NCBI RefSeq assembly: GCF_000482865.1
Contig: NZ_AXWW01000006.1
Span: 62,001-126,000 of the forward strand
Length of the DNA stretch: 64,000 nucleotides
Source: Actinokineospora inagensis DSM 44258
Lineage (GTDB): Bacteria > Actinomycetota > Actinomycetes > Mycobacteriales > Pseudonocardiaceae
Direction of reading: 5' to 3'
In this document: positions 8,142-16,001 of the stretch, in pieces
Numbering within the stretch: position 1 is the stretch's first letter
How the letters are laid out: each line of letters begins with the position of its first letter
Program-made: the position numbers and the translations under genes
The notes under the pieces: model-generated
The model's database searches: none
Seen by the model: the letters and a program-made list of their open reading frames with translations, nothing else
Told to the model about the DNA's origin: nothing

Positions 8142-8816
8142 TCAGTCGGCCGCGGGTGCCTCGGCCACCAGGGAACCGCCGCCGTGCACGGCGTCCGCCG
8201 AGGCGAACATGCCGGGGTGCCGCTCGCGCATCAGGGCGATGACGGCGGCGTGCTCGACGTCGTCGAAAGAGGCCACGGCCCCGACGAACTCCATGTGCCT
8301 GCGGCCCTTGTCGTCGAACGGGTGGTAAACGGCGTCCGCCGTGCCGTCGAACTCCAGGGGTGAGATGCCGTAGAGCTTGCACAGCATCTTGTTGAAGACA
8401 GGGGTTGTCTTGAGCCAGCGCCCGTCCAGGTGGATCTCGTTGAGCCAGTGCAGGAACACCTCACCGCCGACGAGCTCCTTGAGCTTGTCCGACGCGAGGT
8501 GGTTGCGCACCTCACCGGCGAGCACCCGGCTCGGGATGCCGACGGCGCGGGTGGCCGCCGCGTACAGGATCGACTTGTGCAGGCAGAAACCGGTCTTGGC
8601 AACGGAAACCGCGCTGGCCCGCAACCCGTCCCGGGACATGTCCGCGCCGTAGACCTCGTAGAAGACGCCGTCGCGCACGGCGTAGAACAGCGCGACCGCC
8701 TTGTCCCGGTCGGACACGGACGGGTCCGGAACCGCGGCGGCGACGAACCGGCGCACCTCGTCGGACTCGTGGTCGAGCAGGTCGGTGGCGGCCAACAGCG
8801 CAGTGGCGGTGGTCAT
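8142..8816 (-). CDS. Transglutaminase-like cysteine enzyme
   Basis: 224 residues of the transglutaminase-like (papain-fold) superfamily. The nucleophile is in TGFCLHKSILYAAATRAVGIPSR, the His in FLHWLNEIHLDGRW and the Asp in the same string, so a full Cys-His-Asp triad is visible. Length matches bacterial transglutaminase-like proteins. In antibiotic clusters such enzymes (for example AdmF in andrimid assembly) make amide bonds from acyl groups held on carrier proteins. Its place 11 bp after the acyl dehydrogenase and near a carrier protein makes the same role attractive here. A peptidase role is the alternative. Confidence 0.82.
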   Translation of the reverse strand: MTTATALLAATDLLDHESDEVRRFVAAAVPDPSVSDRDKAVALFYAVRDGVFYEVYGADMSRDGLRASAVSVAKTGFCLHKSILYAAATRAVGIPSRVLAGEVRNHLASDKLKELVGGEVFLHWLNEIHLDGRWLKTTPVFNKMLCKLYGISPLEFDGTADAVYHPFDDKGRRHMEFVGAVASFDDVEHAAVIALMRERHPGMFASADAVHGGGSLVAEAPAAD

Positions 8817-8827
8817 CGCAAGTCCCC

Positions 8828-9970
8828 TCAGCCCAAACCGAGCATGGCCGCGATGCGGCTTTTCTGGATTTCGGTGGTACCGGAGTAGATCGTCCCGGCG
8901 ACCGCGTTGCGGACGTCCTTCTCGAAGCCGTACTCGGCCATGTAGCCGTAGCCGCCGAAAACGCTCACCGTGTGCAGCGCGGTGGCCAGCGCGGCCTCGC
9001 TGACGATCAGCTTGGTGATGGCGACATCGGTCGTGACGTCCTTGCCCAGGGCCAGTTTCCGGCCCGTCTCGTACAACCAGCGCCGTGAGTTCTCGGTGCT
9101 GATCAGCATGTCCACTACGCGGTGCTGCACGGCCTGGAACGAACCGATCGGCGAGCCGAACTGCTTGCGCTCGCGCGCGTAGCGGATGGTTTCCTCAAGC
9201 CGGTGCTGCATCTCACCCAGGTTGATCGCGAAGCCGTAGAGGATCTCGCGCTTCATCACGTGGTCGAGCACCAGGAAACCGTTGCCCGGCCTGCCGAGCA
9301 TGTTCTCCGCGGGCACGTGGGCGTTGTCCAGGAACAGCTCGCACAGGGGCGACGAACGCAACCCCATCTTCTTCATCGGGGTGCCGAAACTCAGCCCCGG
9401 CGTGTTCCGCTCGACCAGGAAAGCGCTGATGCCGTTCGCTGTTCCTGCAGTGTCGGTGCGCGCGTAGACGACGATCAGGTCGGCGATCGGACCGTTGCTG
9501 ACGAATGCCTTGTTGCCGTTGAGGATGTAGTGGTCCCCGTCGGCGACGGCGGTGGTCTGCATGCTCATCGCGTCCGAGCCGAAATCGGGCTCGGTGATGG
9601 CGTGCGCGCCGATCAGCTCACCGGCGCACACGGCGGGCAGTAGCCGCTCTTTGACCGCGGGCTTGCCGAACCGGTTGAGCGGCGTCCCGGTGCTGGCGAG
9701 GTGGGTCGACGCGGAGAAGCTCAGCCCGCCGTCCCGGTTGGCGTGACCGAGGCCCTCCAACACGTACATCGTGGTGGGCACGTCCTGACCCAGGCCGCCG
9801 AAGCGCTCGTCGAACGGCAGCCCGAACAGGCCGGAGGCGGCCAGCTTGTCCCATTTCGGGCGGGAGAACTCACCGTTCTGGTCGGCCTCGATGTGCCCGT
9901 CGGAGAGAACCGGGCCGAGGTCTTCAATGGTGTTCCGGAAGAGTTTCTGGTCTTCGTTCCAGTCAATCAC
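8828..9970 (-). CDS. Carrier-protein-type acyl-CoA dehydrogenase family flavoenzyme (PltE/RedW-like)
   Basis: 380 residues with full acyl-CoA dehydrogenase architecture: N-terminal helices, a central beta domain with the FAD-contact string AITEPDFGSDAMS, and a C-terminal helical bundle with RKQFGSPIGSFQAVQHRV and FGGYGYMAEYGFEKDVRNA. The usual Glu at the IYEGT position is Ser (IYSGTTEIQ). A Glu in MKREILYG occupies the isovaleryl-CoA dehydrogenase-like base position. By memory of pyoluteorin PltE, the spacing and many residues fit the enzymes that oxidise prolyl-S-carrier to pyrrolyl-S-carrier. With an adenylation enzyme and a carrier protein in the same operon, the substrate is probably an aminoacyl thioester on that carrier. 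Confidence 0.88.
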   Translation of the reverse strand: MIDWNEDQKLFRNTIEDLGPVLSDGHIEADQNGEFSRPKWDKLAASGLFGLPFDERFGGLGQDVPTTMYVLEGLGHANRDGGLSFSASTHLASTGTPLNRFGKPAVKERLLPAVCAGELIGAHAITEPDFGSDAMSMQTTAVADGDHYILNGNKAFVSNGPIADLIVVYARTDTAGTANGISAFLVERNTPGLSFGTPMKKMGLRSSPLCELFLDNAHVPAENMLGRPGNGFLVLDHVMKREILYGFAINLGEMQHRLEETIRYARERKQFGSPIGSFQAVQHRVVDMLISTENSRRWLYETGRKLALGKDVTTDVAITKLIVSEAALATALHTVSVFGGYGYMAEYGFEKDVRNAVAGTIYSGTTEIQKSRIAAMLGLG

Positions 9971-9986
9971 GTGACAATCCCCCTCG

Positions 9987-10024
9987 TCGTCCTGGTGTGC
10001 GGCCGCGACCGCACACCAGGACGA
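9987..10024 (-). terminator. 16-bp hairpin inside the operon (attenuator or terminator)
   Basis: A perfect 16-bp stem (9987-10002 with 10009-10024) surrounds the 6-nt loop CCGCGA. It lies in the 135-bp gap between the ectoine-synthase-like gene and the acyl dehydrogenase gene, both on the minus strand. As no other promoter is evident there, it may attenuate expression or stabilise mRNA ends between the first three and the following genes. Confidence 0.7.
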
Positions 10025-10105
10025 GCGTTCTTGGCGGGCCGAGCGGGCTCGGCTTGTGGCGCGGAGGCCGGAAAACGGGATCGGGAAAGGAAACCGGACG
10101 CGGGC

Positions 10106-10483
10106 TCAGTACTGCGAGTAGCCCTCGGGGTCGAGGACGTGCCGCTCGTCGCCGCGGATCGGCGGGTTGAACACGCTGATGAGGTGCATGTCGTCACCGG
10201 AGGCCGCGATCAGCGTGTGCGCGTCGTGCTTGTTCAGCGCGTAGAGCACACCCGGCTCGATGATCTGGCGCACGGCGCCGTCCGCGGACACGACCTCGCC
10301 CTTGCCGGAAACGCAGTAGCAGGCCTCCAGGTGCCGCCGGTACTGCAGCTTGGACGACGAGCCCGCCGCGACGACGGTGTGCGCCATGGCGAATCCCATG
10401 CCGTCGGACTCCACCAGTAATCGGTGGCTTGTGCCGTTGCCCCAGTCGACGGTGTTGACGGTGTCCTTGTGGCGGATGAACAT
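10106..10483 (-). CDS. Ectoine synthase-like cupin (EctC family)
   Basis: 125 residues, close to the 125-135 of EctC. The family strings are clear: DGMGFAMAHTVV, HLEACYCVSGKGEV, GVLYALNKHDAHTL and SVFNPPIRGDE. Glu53, Tyr81 and His89 match the iron ligands known in EctC. EctC closes N-gamma-acetyl-diaminobutyrate into ectoine. No ectA, ectB or ectD is present; the neighbours are an adenylation enzyme and carrier protein upstream and a dehydrogenase downstream. It is therefore likely that this copy cyclises or dehydrates a different, possibly carrier-derived, amino-acid intermediate. Repurposing is inference; fold and metal site are seen in the sequence. Confidence 0.88.
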   Translation of the reverse strand: MFIRHKDTVNTVDWGNGTSHRLLVESDGMGFAMAHTVVAAGSSSKLQYRRHLEACYCVSGKGEVVSADGAVRQIIEPGVLYALNKHDAHTLIAASGDDMHLISVFNPPIRGDERHVLDPEGYSQY

Positions 10484-10501
10484 TCCGGCCTCCTGACGGC
10501 G

Positions 10502-10765
10502 TTAGTTGGCGGCACTCGGCACGGCGCCGAGTTCCGTGATGGTGGCGTGGATCGTGGAAACGGTGCGGAAATCGGCGGGAGCGACGTCGGCGTCCTCGAG
10601 GTTGACGTCGAAGCGCTCACCGAGCCAGGCGATCAGCCGGAGCAGGTGCAGGCTCTCGATGACGCCGTTGGCCAGCAGGTCGTAGTCGTCGGCCAGGTCG
10701 TGCGGCGAGACGTCCGGGGCGAAGTTCCCGGTGATGTACTCTTTGATGACGAAGGTGTCGGACAT
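10502..10765 (-). CDS. Stand-alone peptidyl/acyl carrier protein
   Basis: 87 residues, helical and acidic, with the phosphopantetheine serine at position 38 in NGVIESLHLL. The usual D-S-L is E-S-L here. Length matches the pyrrole-pathway carrier PltL (about 88). The ATG at 10765 overlaps the TAA of the adenylation gene in TAATG, so the two are coupled one to one. It is expected to be primed by a phosphopantetheinyl transferase encoded elsewhere and to hold the aminoacyl group for the dehydrogenase and transglutaminase-like enzyme. Confidence 0.88.
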   Translation of the reverse strand: MSDTFVIKEYITGNFAPDVSPHDLADDYDLLANGVIESLHLLRLIAWLGERFDVNLEDADVAPADFRTVSTIHATITELGAVPSAAN

Positions 10766-12231
10766 TAAACCCCTGCCTCCTGACGCGATTCGCTGATCGC
10801 GTTCCGGTCGATCTTCCCCGTTGACGTCCTCGGCAACGCGGCGTGCTGGATCTGGAAAGTGCTGGGAATGGCGGTGCGGGGCAGCGAGCGCGCGCAGTGC
10901 GAGCGCAGGACCAGGCTGTTGGTCCCGTCCGCGCCCGCGCGCACCGCGGCGTGCAACCGGTACCCGGCCTCGGCGTCCGGGATCGCGACGACCGCGACCT
11001 CGTCGACGTCCGGGTGCCGTTCGAGCACGTACTCGACCTCTTGCAGGTTGGTCCGGACCCCGCGCACCTTGACGTGGAAGTCGTCCCGACCGTCCAAGTG
11101 GAACAGTCCGTCCGCGTCGCGGCGGACGATGTCGCCGGAGCGGTAGAAGACCCCGGTATGTCCGGCGACCCCGGTGGTGAAGCGCTTGGCGGTCAGGTCC
11201 GGGTCGAGGTAACCGTCCGCTTGGAACGGGGTCGACACGAGCAGTTCGCCCCGGCCCTCGCCGTGCACCTCGGCGCCGTCCTCGTCCACCAGGAGCGCCT
11301 GCACACCGTCGATCGGGCGACCGATCGGCAGCGGTGCCGGGACGGCGAAATCGGTGACGGTGTAGCGGAAACTGTCGTTGGTCTCGGTGCAGCCGTAGAT
11401 GTTGTGCAGGGTCGCGTTCGGGAACATGGTGGGAACGCGGGCGAGCAGGTCGGCGGGCAGCACGTCGCCGGTGGTGATCACCTGCCGGACCGAGTCGAAC
11501 ACCCGGTCCTGCCCGGACAGCAGCCGGAAGCACAGCGGTACCGCCTGCGCGACCTCGACCCGCTGCGTGTCGACCAGTTCGGCCAGGTGGCGGCCGTCGG
11601 CGGCGCGCTCCGGGTCGACCAGCACCACCTTGCCGCCCACGGCCAGGGTGGCCCAGATGTCCAGCAGGGTCAGGTCGAAGTTGAGCGGCGCGTAGTTGAG
11701 GACCACCGTGCCGTCGCCGATGCCGAAGGTCCGCGCCGCCCAGCCGGTGAACCGCCGCACCCCGGCCTGGCTGAGCGGCACGACCTTCGGCGCCCCGGTC
11801 GACCCGGAGGTGGTCAGCACCAGCGGCGGGTCGCTGGGCATAGCGTCCGCCGCGGGCGCGCCGGTGGCGTCCGACCACAGCCGGACCGGTGCGCCGGGTG
11901 CCGGTTCTGCCTCCAGGCCGACCTGGTGCGTGCTCCCGGTGCGCGCCAACAGGAGTTCGACCGCGTCGCGTCCCAGGTCGGCGGACACCAGTACCGCCGG
12001 GACCCCGGCCAGTCCACATCCGAGCACCAGGGCGACCGCGCCCGCGGACTTCCTGGCGTTGACCAGGACCGGTCGGCCGGGCAGCACCCCGATCCCGGCC
12101 AGCGCGGTCGCGACCGAGGTCGCCGTGTCCCACAACTCGGCGTACGACCAGTCGCGGCCGCCGTCGTGCAAAGCCGACTTCGCGCTCCCCACGTGCCCCT
12201 GCACCGAGCGCACCAGGTCGGAGGATCTCAT
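10765..12231 (-). CDS. Stand-alone NRPS-type adenylation enzyme (amino acid-AMP ligase)
   Basis: 488 residues with the ordered ANL core motifs: A3 LTTSGSTGAPKVV, A5 NIYGCTETN, A7 YRSGDIVRRDADG, A8 GRDDFHVKVRGVRTNLQEVE and the A10 lysine in LPRTSTGKIDRNAI. The ATG at 12231, with AAGGGGAA upstream, is chosen over a GTG at 12255. Hand alignment to GrsA gives specificity residues D-L-L-Q-I-T-I-D-S-K. The D-L-L start is shared with prolyl-activating PltF/RedM, but the rest differs, so the amino acid is not known. It is the first gene of the minus-strand cluster and should load the adjacent carrier protein. Confidence 0.9.
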   Translation of the reverse strand: MRSSDLVRSVQGHVGSAKSALHDGGRDWSYAELWDTATSVATALAGIGVLPGRPVLVNARKSAGAVALVLGCGLAGVPAVLVSADLGRDAVELLLARTGSTHQVGLEAEPAPGAPVRLWSDATGAPAADAMPSDPPLVLTTSGSTGAPKVVPLSQAGVRRFTGWAARTFGIGDGTVVLNYAPLNFDLTLLDIWATLAVGGKVVLVDPERAADGRHLAELVDTQRVEVAQAVPLCFRLLSGQDRVFDSVRQVITTGDVLPADLLARVPTMFPNATLHNIYGCTETNDSFRYTVTDFAVPAPLPIGRPIDGVQALLVDEDGAEVHGEGRGELLVSTPFQADGYLDPDLTAKRFTTGVAGHTGVFYRSGDIVRRDADGLFHLDGRDDFHVKVRGVRTNLQEVEYVLERHPDVDEVAVVAIPDAEAGYRLHAAVRAGADGTNSLVLRSHCARSLPRTAIPSTFQIQHAALPRTSTGKIDRNAISESRQEAGV

Positions 12232-12970
12232 GGTTCCCCTTCGGTGTCCGAACACCTCAATTGCGATTGCCGAGCCGGACGGAAATGACGGACATGGCGC
12301 CTTTCGTCAACTCGACGCGGGCATTTCGACTTTGACCGCCATCCCAGGCGCGATCCATGTTTGCGCATGTAAGTACCTTCTCGCAATACGCCGAACGGCC
12401 CAAACCACCTCGCGGCCAACCATTGCCACGGTGGCCGAAAGATGGCGTTGAGCTGGGGATTTGTGAATTCGTGACACCTTCCTGCCAGTACGCCCACACC
12501 GGAGTGACCACTGGTAAATAGAAGGTGAATGAGCAGAAAACAACACCTTTTAACAGGTGATAACGGCCCGTTTCGGGCTAGGGGTGCCGGTCGGCGGCAA
12601 TGGGGGCAACAGGTTTACCCCCTGTTCGGTTTCCACAGAACTACGCATACTCTACCCGCCTGGCTGAGCGCTCAACCGTTTCCCGGTAGTGGACTTTTCC
12701 GGCGTTCGCGGCCCCACTCCACCCCGGAAACCCCGGTATCCGGACCGCGATGTCGTTCCCGAACCGGACTGTCCTTTATGGATGATCAGCCCCCATGCCG
12801 CACCCACCACTGTCACCCGCTCCCGCGCTTGACCGGCGGCACGGGTCGCACACCGTGATCGAGATCCGCCGACAGCGGAGCGGGTGACGACGATCGCGGG
12901 TCTTGTCGTACCCACCCACCAGGCTGGAAACCGGGGCTGCTCAGCGCGATTCGATCTTCCCGAACAGCGG
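12232..12970. other. Long intergenic region upstream of the biosynthetic cluster
   Basis: About 740 bp without a convincing gene, and clearly less GC-rich between about 12,260 and 12,660 than its surroundings. It contains a dyad CACCT (12544-12548) / AGGTG (12555-12559) separated by TTTTAA-type sequence, a possible regulator site, and should hold the main promoter for the minus-strand cluster. The right part (12,660-12,970) returns to high GC and leads into the 3' end of the sigma-factor gene. Confidence 0.6.
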
Positions 12971-14116
12971 TCAGCCGAGTCGGTTGGCCCGCGCCACCAG
13001 GTAGTCCCGCTCGGGGGTGCTCGTCGTCTGCCGAGCCGCGAGCCGGTACTGCGCCACCGCGGCGGCGACCTCACCCGCCTGTTCCAACAGGTGTCCCCGC
13101 ACCGACGCGACCCGGTGGCTGCCCGTCAACCGGTCGGCCACCGGGTCGACCACCGCGAGCCCGGCCGCCGGACCGTGCACCATGGCGGTCGCGACGGCGC
13201 GGTTGAGGGTCACGACCGGGTTGTCCGCGACCTGCTCCAGCAGGTGGTAGAGCGCGAGGATCTGCGGCCAGTCCGTGTCGGCGGCGTCGAGGGCGGCCGA
13301 GTGGACGGCGGCGATCGCGGCCTGCAGTTGGTAGACGCCGAAGACACCGCCGCGGGTGAGGGCGGTTTCGGCGAGAGCGCAGCCGCGGGCGATCGCGGTG
13401 TGGTCCCAGCGGGCGCGGTCCTGGTCGGCCAAGGGTACGAGAGCGCCCGCGGCGGTCACCCGGGCGGCGCGGCGGGCGTGGGTCAACAGCATCAGCGCGA
13501 GCAGGCCCGCGACCTCACCGTCGTCCGGGCGGAGCCGGTGGACGTGCTCGGTGAGCCGAAGCGCCTCGACGGCCAGGTCACCGCGCCCGGTGTAGCCCTC
13601 GTTGAAGATGAGGTAGAGGACTTGGAGGACAGCGGCCAGGCCACCCGGGTGGGTGAACCCGATCCCGGAGTCGCGCAGGCGCTGCTTGGCGCGGGTGATG
13701 CGCTTGCCCATGGTGGCCTCGGGAACCAGGAACGCGCGGGCGATCTCCGCGGTGGTCAGCCCGCCGACGGCGCGCAGGGTCAGCGGCACCTGGGCGGCCC
13801 GGGTCAGCGCCGGGTGGCAGCAGAGGAACAGCATGGCGAGGGTGTCTTCCTCGGCGGGGACCTCCGGGGGCACCTCCGCCGCCACGGTCTCCTCACGTCG
13901 GCGGCGGGCCTGGTCGGCGCGCAGGCCGTCGATCAGCCTGCGCGCCGCCACCCGGATCAACCACGCCTTCTGATCGGCGGGAACACCCTCGACCGGCCAC
14001 TGCGTGTGCGCCGCGACCAGCGCCTCCTGCACCGCGTCCTCGGCCGCGGCGAAGTGCCCGTACCGCCGCACCACCGCCCCCAGGACCAGCGGCACCAGCG
14101 ACCGGTCGACGATCAC
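12971..14116 (-). CDS. ECF sigma factor with C-terminal extension (ECF42 type)
   Basis: 381 residues. Sigma region 2 (GHFAAAEDAVQEALVAAH) and region 4 (TTAEIARAFLVPEATMGKRI) are followed by a long helical C-terminal domain of about 200 residues containing FNEGYT and PVVTLNRAVA. This layout defines the ECF42 group, whose extension is TPR-like and needed for activity. The GTG at 14116 overlaps the stop of the DGPF gene as GTGA. ECF42 sigma factors have no classical anti-sigma partner and typically drive genes for DGPF/YCII proteins like the one just upstream. The signal is unknown. Confidence 0.9.
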   Translation of the reverse strand: MIVDRSLVPLVLGAVVRRYGHFAAAEDAVQEALVAAHTQWPVEGVPADQKAWLIRVAARRLIDGLRADQARRRREETVAAEVPPEVPAEEDTLAMLFLCCHPALTRAAQVPLTLRAVGGLTTAEIARAFLVPEATMGKRITRAKQRLRDSGIGFTHPGGLAAVLQVLYLIFNEGYTGRGDLAVEALRLTEHVHRLRPDDGEVAGLLALMLLTHARRAARVTAAGALVPLADQDRARWDHTAIARGCALAETALTRGGVFGVYQLQAAIAAVHSAALDAADTDWPQILALYHLLEQVADNPVVTLNRAVATAMVHGPAAGLAVVDPVADRLTGSHRVASVRGHLLEQAGEVAAAVAQYRLAARQTTSTPERDYLVARANRLG

Positions 14117-14499
14117 ACGTCGCCCATCGGGTTCATCAGCGGCCGGATCTCCACGCTGTCCCCGGTCGCGGCCACCACCCGCGACGCGATCTCCGCCGCC
14201 CGCTCCGCGGTCTCGCAGTCGACGATGCTGTAGCTGACCAGCACCTCCTTCGACTCGGCGAACGGCCCGTCGGTCACCACGGGCACGTCCCCGCCCGGCC
14301 GAACGGTCCGGCTGTGCGCCGGGTCTGCCAGCCCCTCCGCCGCCACGAACTCGCCCGAGGCGACCAACTCGCCGCCCAACTCCGCGAAGAACTGGCAGGC
14401 CGCCGCCACCTCGGCGGGCATCTCCCCACTCGCCGCCCACTCCCGCGTCGCCGCCTCCCAGGCCGCACGGTTCGTGTACGCCAGCAGCATGTACTTCAT
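14113..14499 (-). CDS. DGPF/YCII-related protein linked to ECF42 sigma
   Basis: 128 residues starting MKYMLLAYTN, with VVTDGPFAESKEVLVSYSIVDC, the hallmark D-G-P-F loop of the YCII-related family. A dimeric alpha+beta barrel fold is expected. The ATG at 14499 has GGGAG upstream. The gene is translationally coupled to the sigma gene, the standard ECF42 neighbourhood. Biochemical role of DGPF proteins is not established; they may be targets or modulators of the sigma factor. Confidence 0.88.
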   Translation of the reverse strand: MKYMLLAYTNRAAWEAATREWAASGEMPAEVAAACQFFAELGGELVASGEFVAAEGLADPAHSRTVRPGGDVPVVTDGPFAESKEVLVSYSIVDCETAERAAEIASRVVAATGDSVEIRPLMNPMGDV

Positions 14500-14611
14500 C
14501 GCGACTCCCTCACGTCCCGGCGGCGCCGTCCGGGCACCGCACACCCGAACGTCGGAGTCGACCGGGCCGAAAGGACACTAACCCGGTCGACGAACCCCCG
14601 GCGGCCGTGGA

Positions 14612-14650
14612 CCGAGCCGCCCACCGGGGGATGTGCGGTGGGCGGCTCGG
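14612..14650 (-). terminator. 14-bp stem terminator
   Basis: CCGAGCCGCCCACC (14612-14625) pairs perfectly with 14637-14650 around an 11-nt loop. It lies 45 bp after the stop of the minus-strand gene at 14695-15069 and closes the three-gene operon transcribed from 16429. Confidence 0.7.
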
Positions 14651-14694
14651 GGCGTGGGCAGGCCGCCCGGACCCCACGACCGGGCGGACTGGGC

Positions 14695-15069
14695 TCAGGT
14701 GGCGAGTCGGGGCCGGACGATGAAGTCCGCCGCCAGGAACAGCAGCACGGCGACCTCGGCCACAATGCTCAGCAACGCCTGCGGCGACGGTTCGAGACCG
14801 TGCTCGGAGAAGCCGAAAAGACCGACCGTCCGCGACAACACGAACCCGACCAGCGCGCCGAAGGCCGCCCCCACGGCGGCGAGGCGAAGCAGGACGAGTG
14901 ACGTGAACGGCAACAAAACCGCCAAGGCGAACGAGGCCGCCGCCTGCAAGAGGAACGCCGGGCCGACGAACGAGAGCACCCGGTACCCGTGGATGTAGAG
15001 GTCGGCGTGGATGACGCCCGCCCCGACAAGGCCGAGCGCGGCGGCGATCCGCAGCAACGTAGAGGTCAT
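14695..15069 (-). CDS. Four-helix integral membrane protein
   Basis: 124 residues with four predicted hydrophobic helices and a short polar tail. Helix 1 contains GAGVIHADLYIHGY with two His residues that could touch a metal or heme. Its ATG overlaps the phosphoesterase stop (ATGA), so it is the third gene of an operon with a cupredoxin and a Tat-exported phosphoesterase. No named family is recognised with certainty. Context suggests a membrane partner for the exported copper or phosphoesterase proteins. Confidence 0.75.
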   Translation of the reverse strand: MTSTLLRIAAALGLVGAGVIHADLYIHGYRVLSFVGPAFLLQAAASFALAVLLPFTSLVLLRLAAVGAAFGALVGFVLSRTVGLFGFSEHGLEPSPQALLSIVAEVAVLLFLAADFIVRPRLAT

Positions 15070-16001
15070 GCGAGCTTCACGTCCTTCACGGCCAAGTTGT
15101 GCGACCCCTGCTGGTAGCCGACCTCACGGATACCCAACGCGTCCGCGAGCTGCCCCGCGGGCAGGGTCACCGGCGCGGGTGCCTTCGCCGTCCCCGGCTT
15201 CGGCAACGGGTACGCGGTCGTCGTCGCGCTGTAGAACGTGACGTTGCCCTCGGTCTTCGTGAACAACTGGTGCACGTGCCCGTTCAGACAGGTCACCGAC
15301 GCGAACCGCTTCAACAGGTTCAACACCTGCGCCGCGTCGTCCGTCCCCCACCCCCACTGCGGGTACATCGCGAACAGCGGGATGTGGCTGAACACCACAA
15401 CCGGCGTATCCGCCGACAACCCGGCGACGTCCTTGCGCACGAACTCGATCTGGTCGTTCCCGAGGTGCCCGAGCTTCTCCAGGTTCAACGTGTTCACCAA
15501 CGAGATGAAATGCACCCCCTTGACGTCGAAGCTGTACCACCCGTCGCCAACCGACCCCGCGCCGAACGCCTGGCGGTACTTCTTCCCGCCGTCGTCCACC
15601 GAGTCGTGCTCCCCGGGAACGGTGAAGGTCTCCCCCGCCCGCACCGTCCCCAACATCTGCTTCACCTGGTCGAACTGCCCCGCCGTCGACAGGTGCGTCA
15701 AATCCCCGGTGTGCATCACGAAATCCGGCCGGTACGGCAACCCGTTGATCTGGTTGATGGCGTGCGTGAACGACTCCGTCACCGCCGTGTTCGCCGCACC
15801 CGTGAACCCGATATGACTGTCACTGACCTGCACGAACCGCAGCGCGTTCGGATCATCCGGCACGGCGGCGGCCGCCCCCGGCGTGTGGATGTGACTGATC
15901 ACCTCACCCCCCGCCACCGTGAGGACGACAGCGGACCCGAACCAAGCCGTATGCCGCAACAACTGCCGCCGACTCATCCCCTGCGGATCATCATCACTCA
16001 C
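15066..16001 (-). CDS. Tat-exported calcineurin-like metallophosphoesterase
   Basis: 311 residues. A twin-arginine signal (SRRQLLRHTAW) precedes a hydrophobic stretch, so the folded enzyme is exported. Metal-site motifs appear in order: VSDSHIG, HTGDLTHL, GEHD in place of GNHD, FSHIP and NGHVH, the full calcineurin-like set with an Asn-to-Glu change. The GTG start overlaps the cupredoxin stop by GTGA. Substrate is probably an extracellular phosphoester or nucleotide; the GEHD variation might change metal preference. Confidence 0.87.
   Translation of the reverse strand: MSDDDPQGMSRRQLLRHTAWFGSAVVLTVAGGEVISHIHTPGAAAAVPDDPNALRFVQVSDSHIGFTGAANTAVTESFTHAINQINGLPYRPDFVMHTGDLTHLSTAGQFDQVKQMLGTVRAGETFTVPGEHDSVDDGGKKYRQAFGAGSVGDGWYSFDVKGVHFISLVNTLNLEKLGHLGNDQIEFVRKDVAGLSADTPVVVFSHIPLFAMYPQWGWGTDDAAQVLNLLKRFASVTCLNGHVHQLFTKTEGNVTFYSATTTAYPLPKPGTAKAPAPVTLPAGQLADALGIREVGYQQGSHNLAVKDVKLA

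Noticed and set aside
12529-12858. 109-residue plus-strand frame upstream of the biosynthetic cluster
   Set aside because: No SD, no family-like pattern and mixed codon usage; treated as intergenic.
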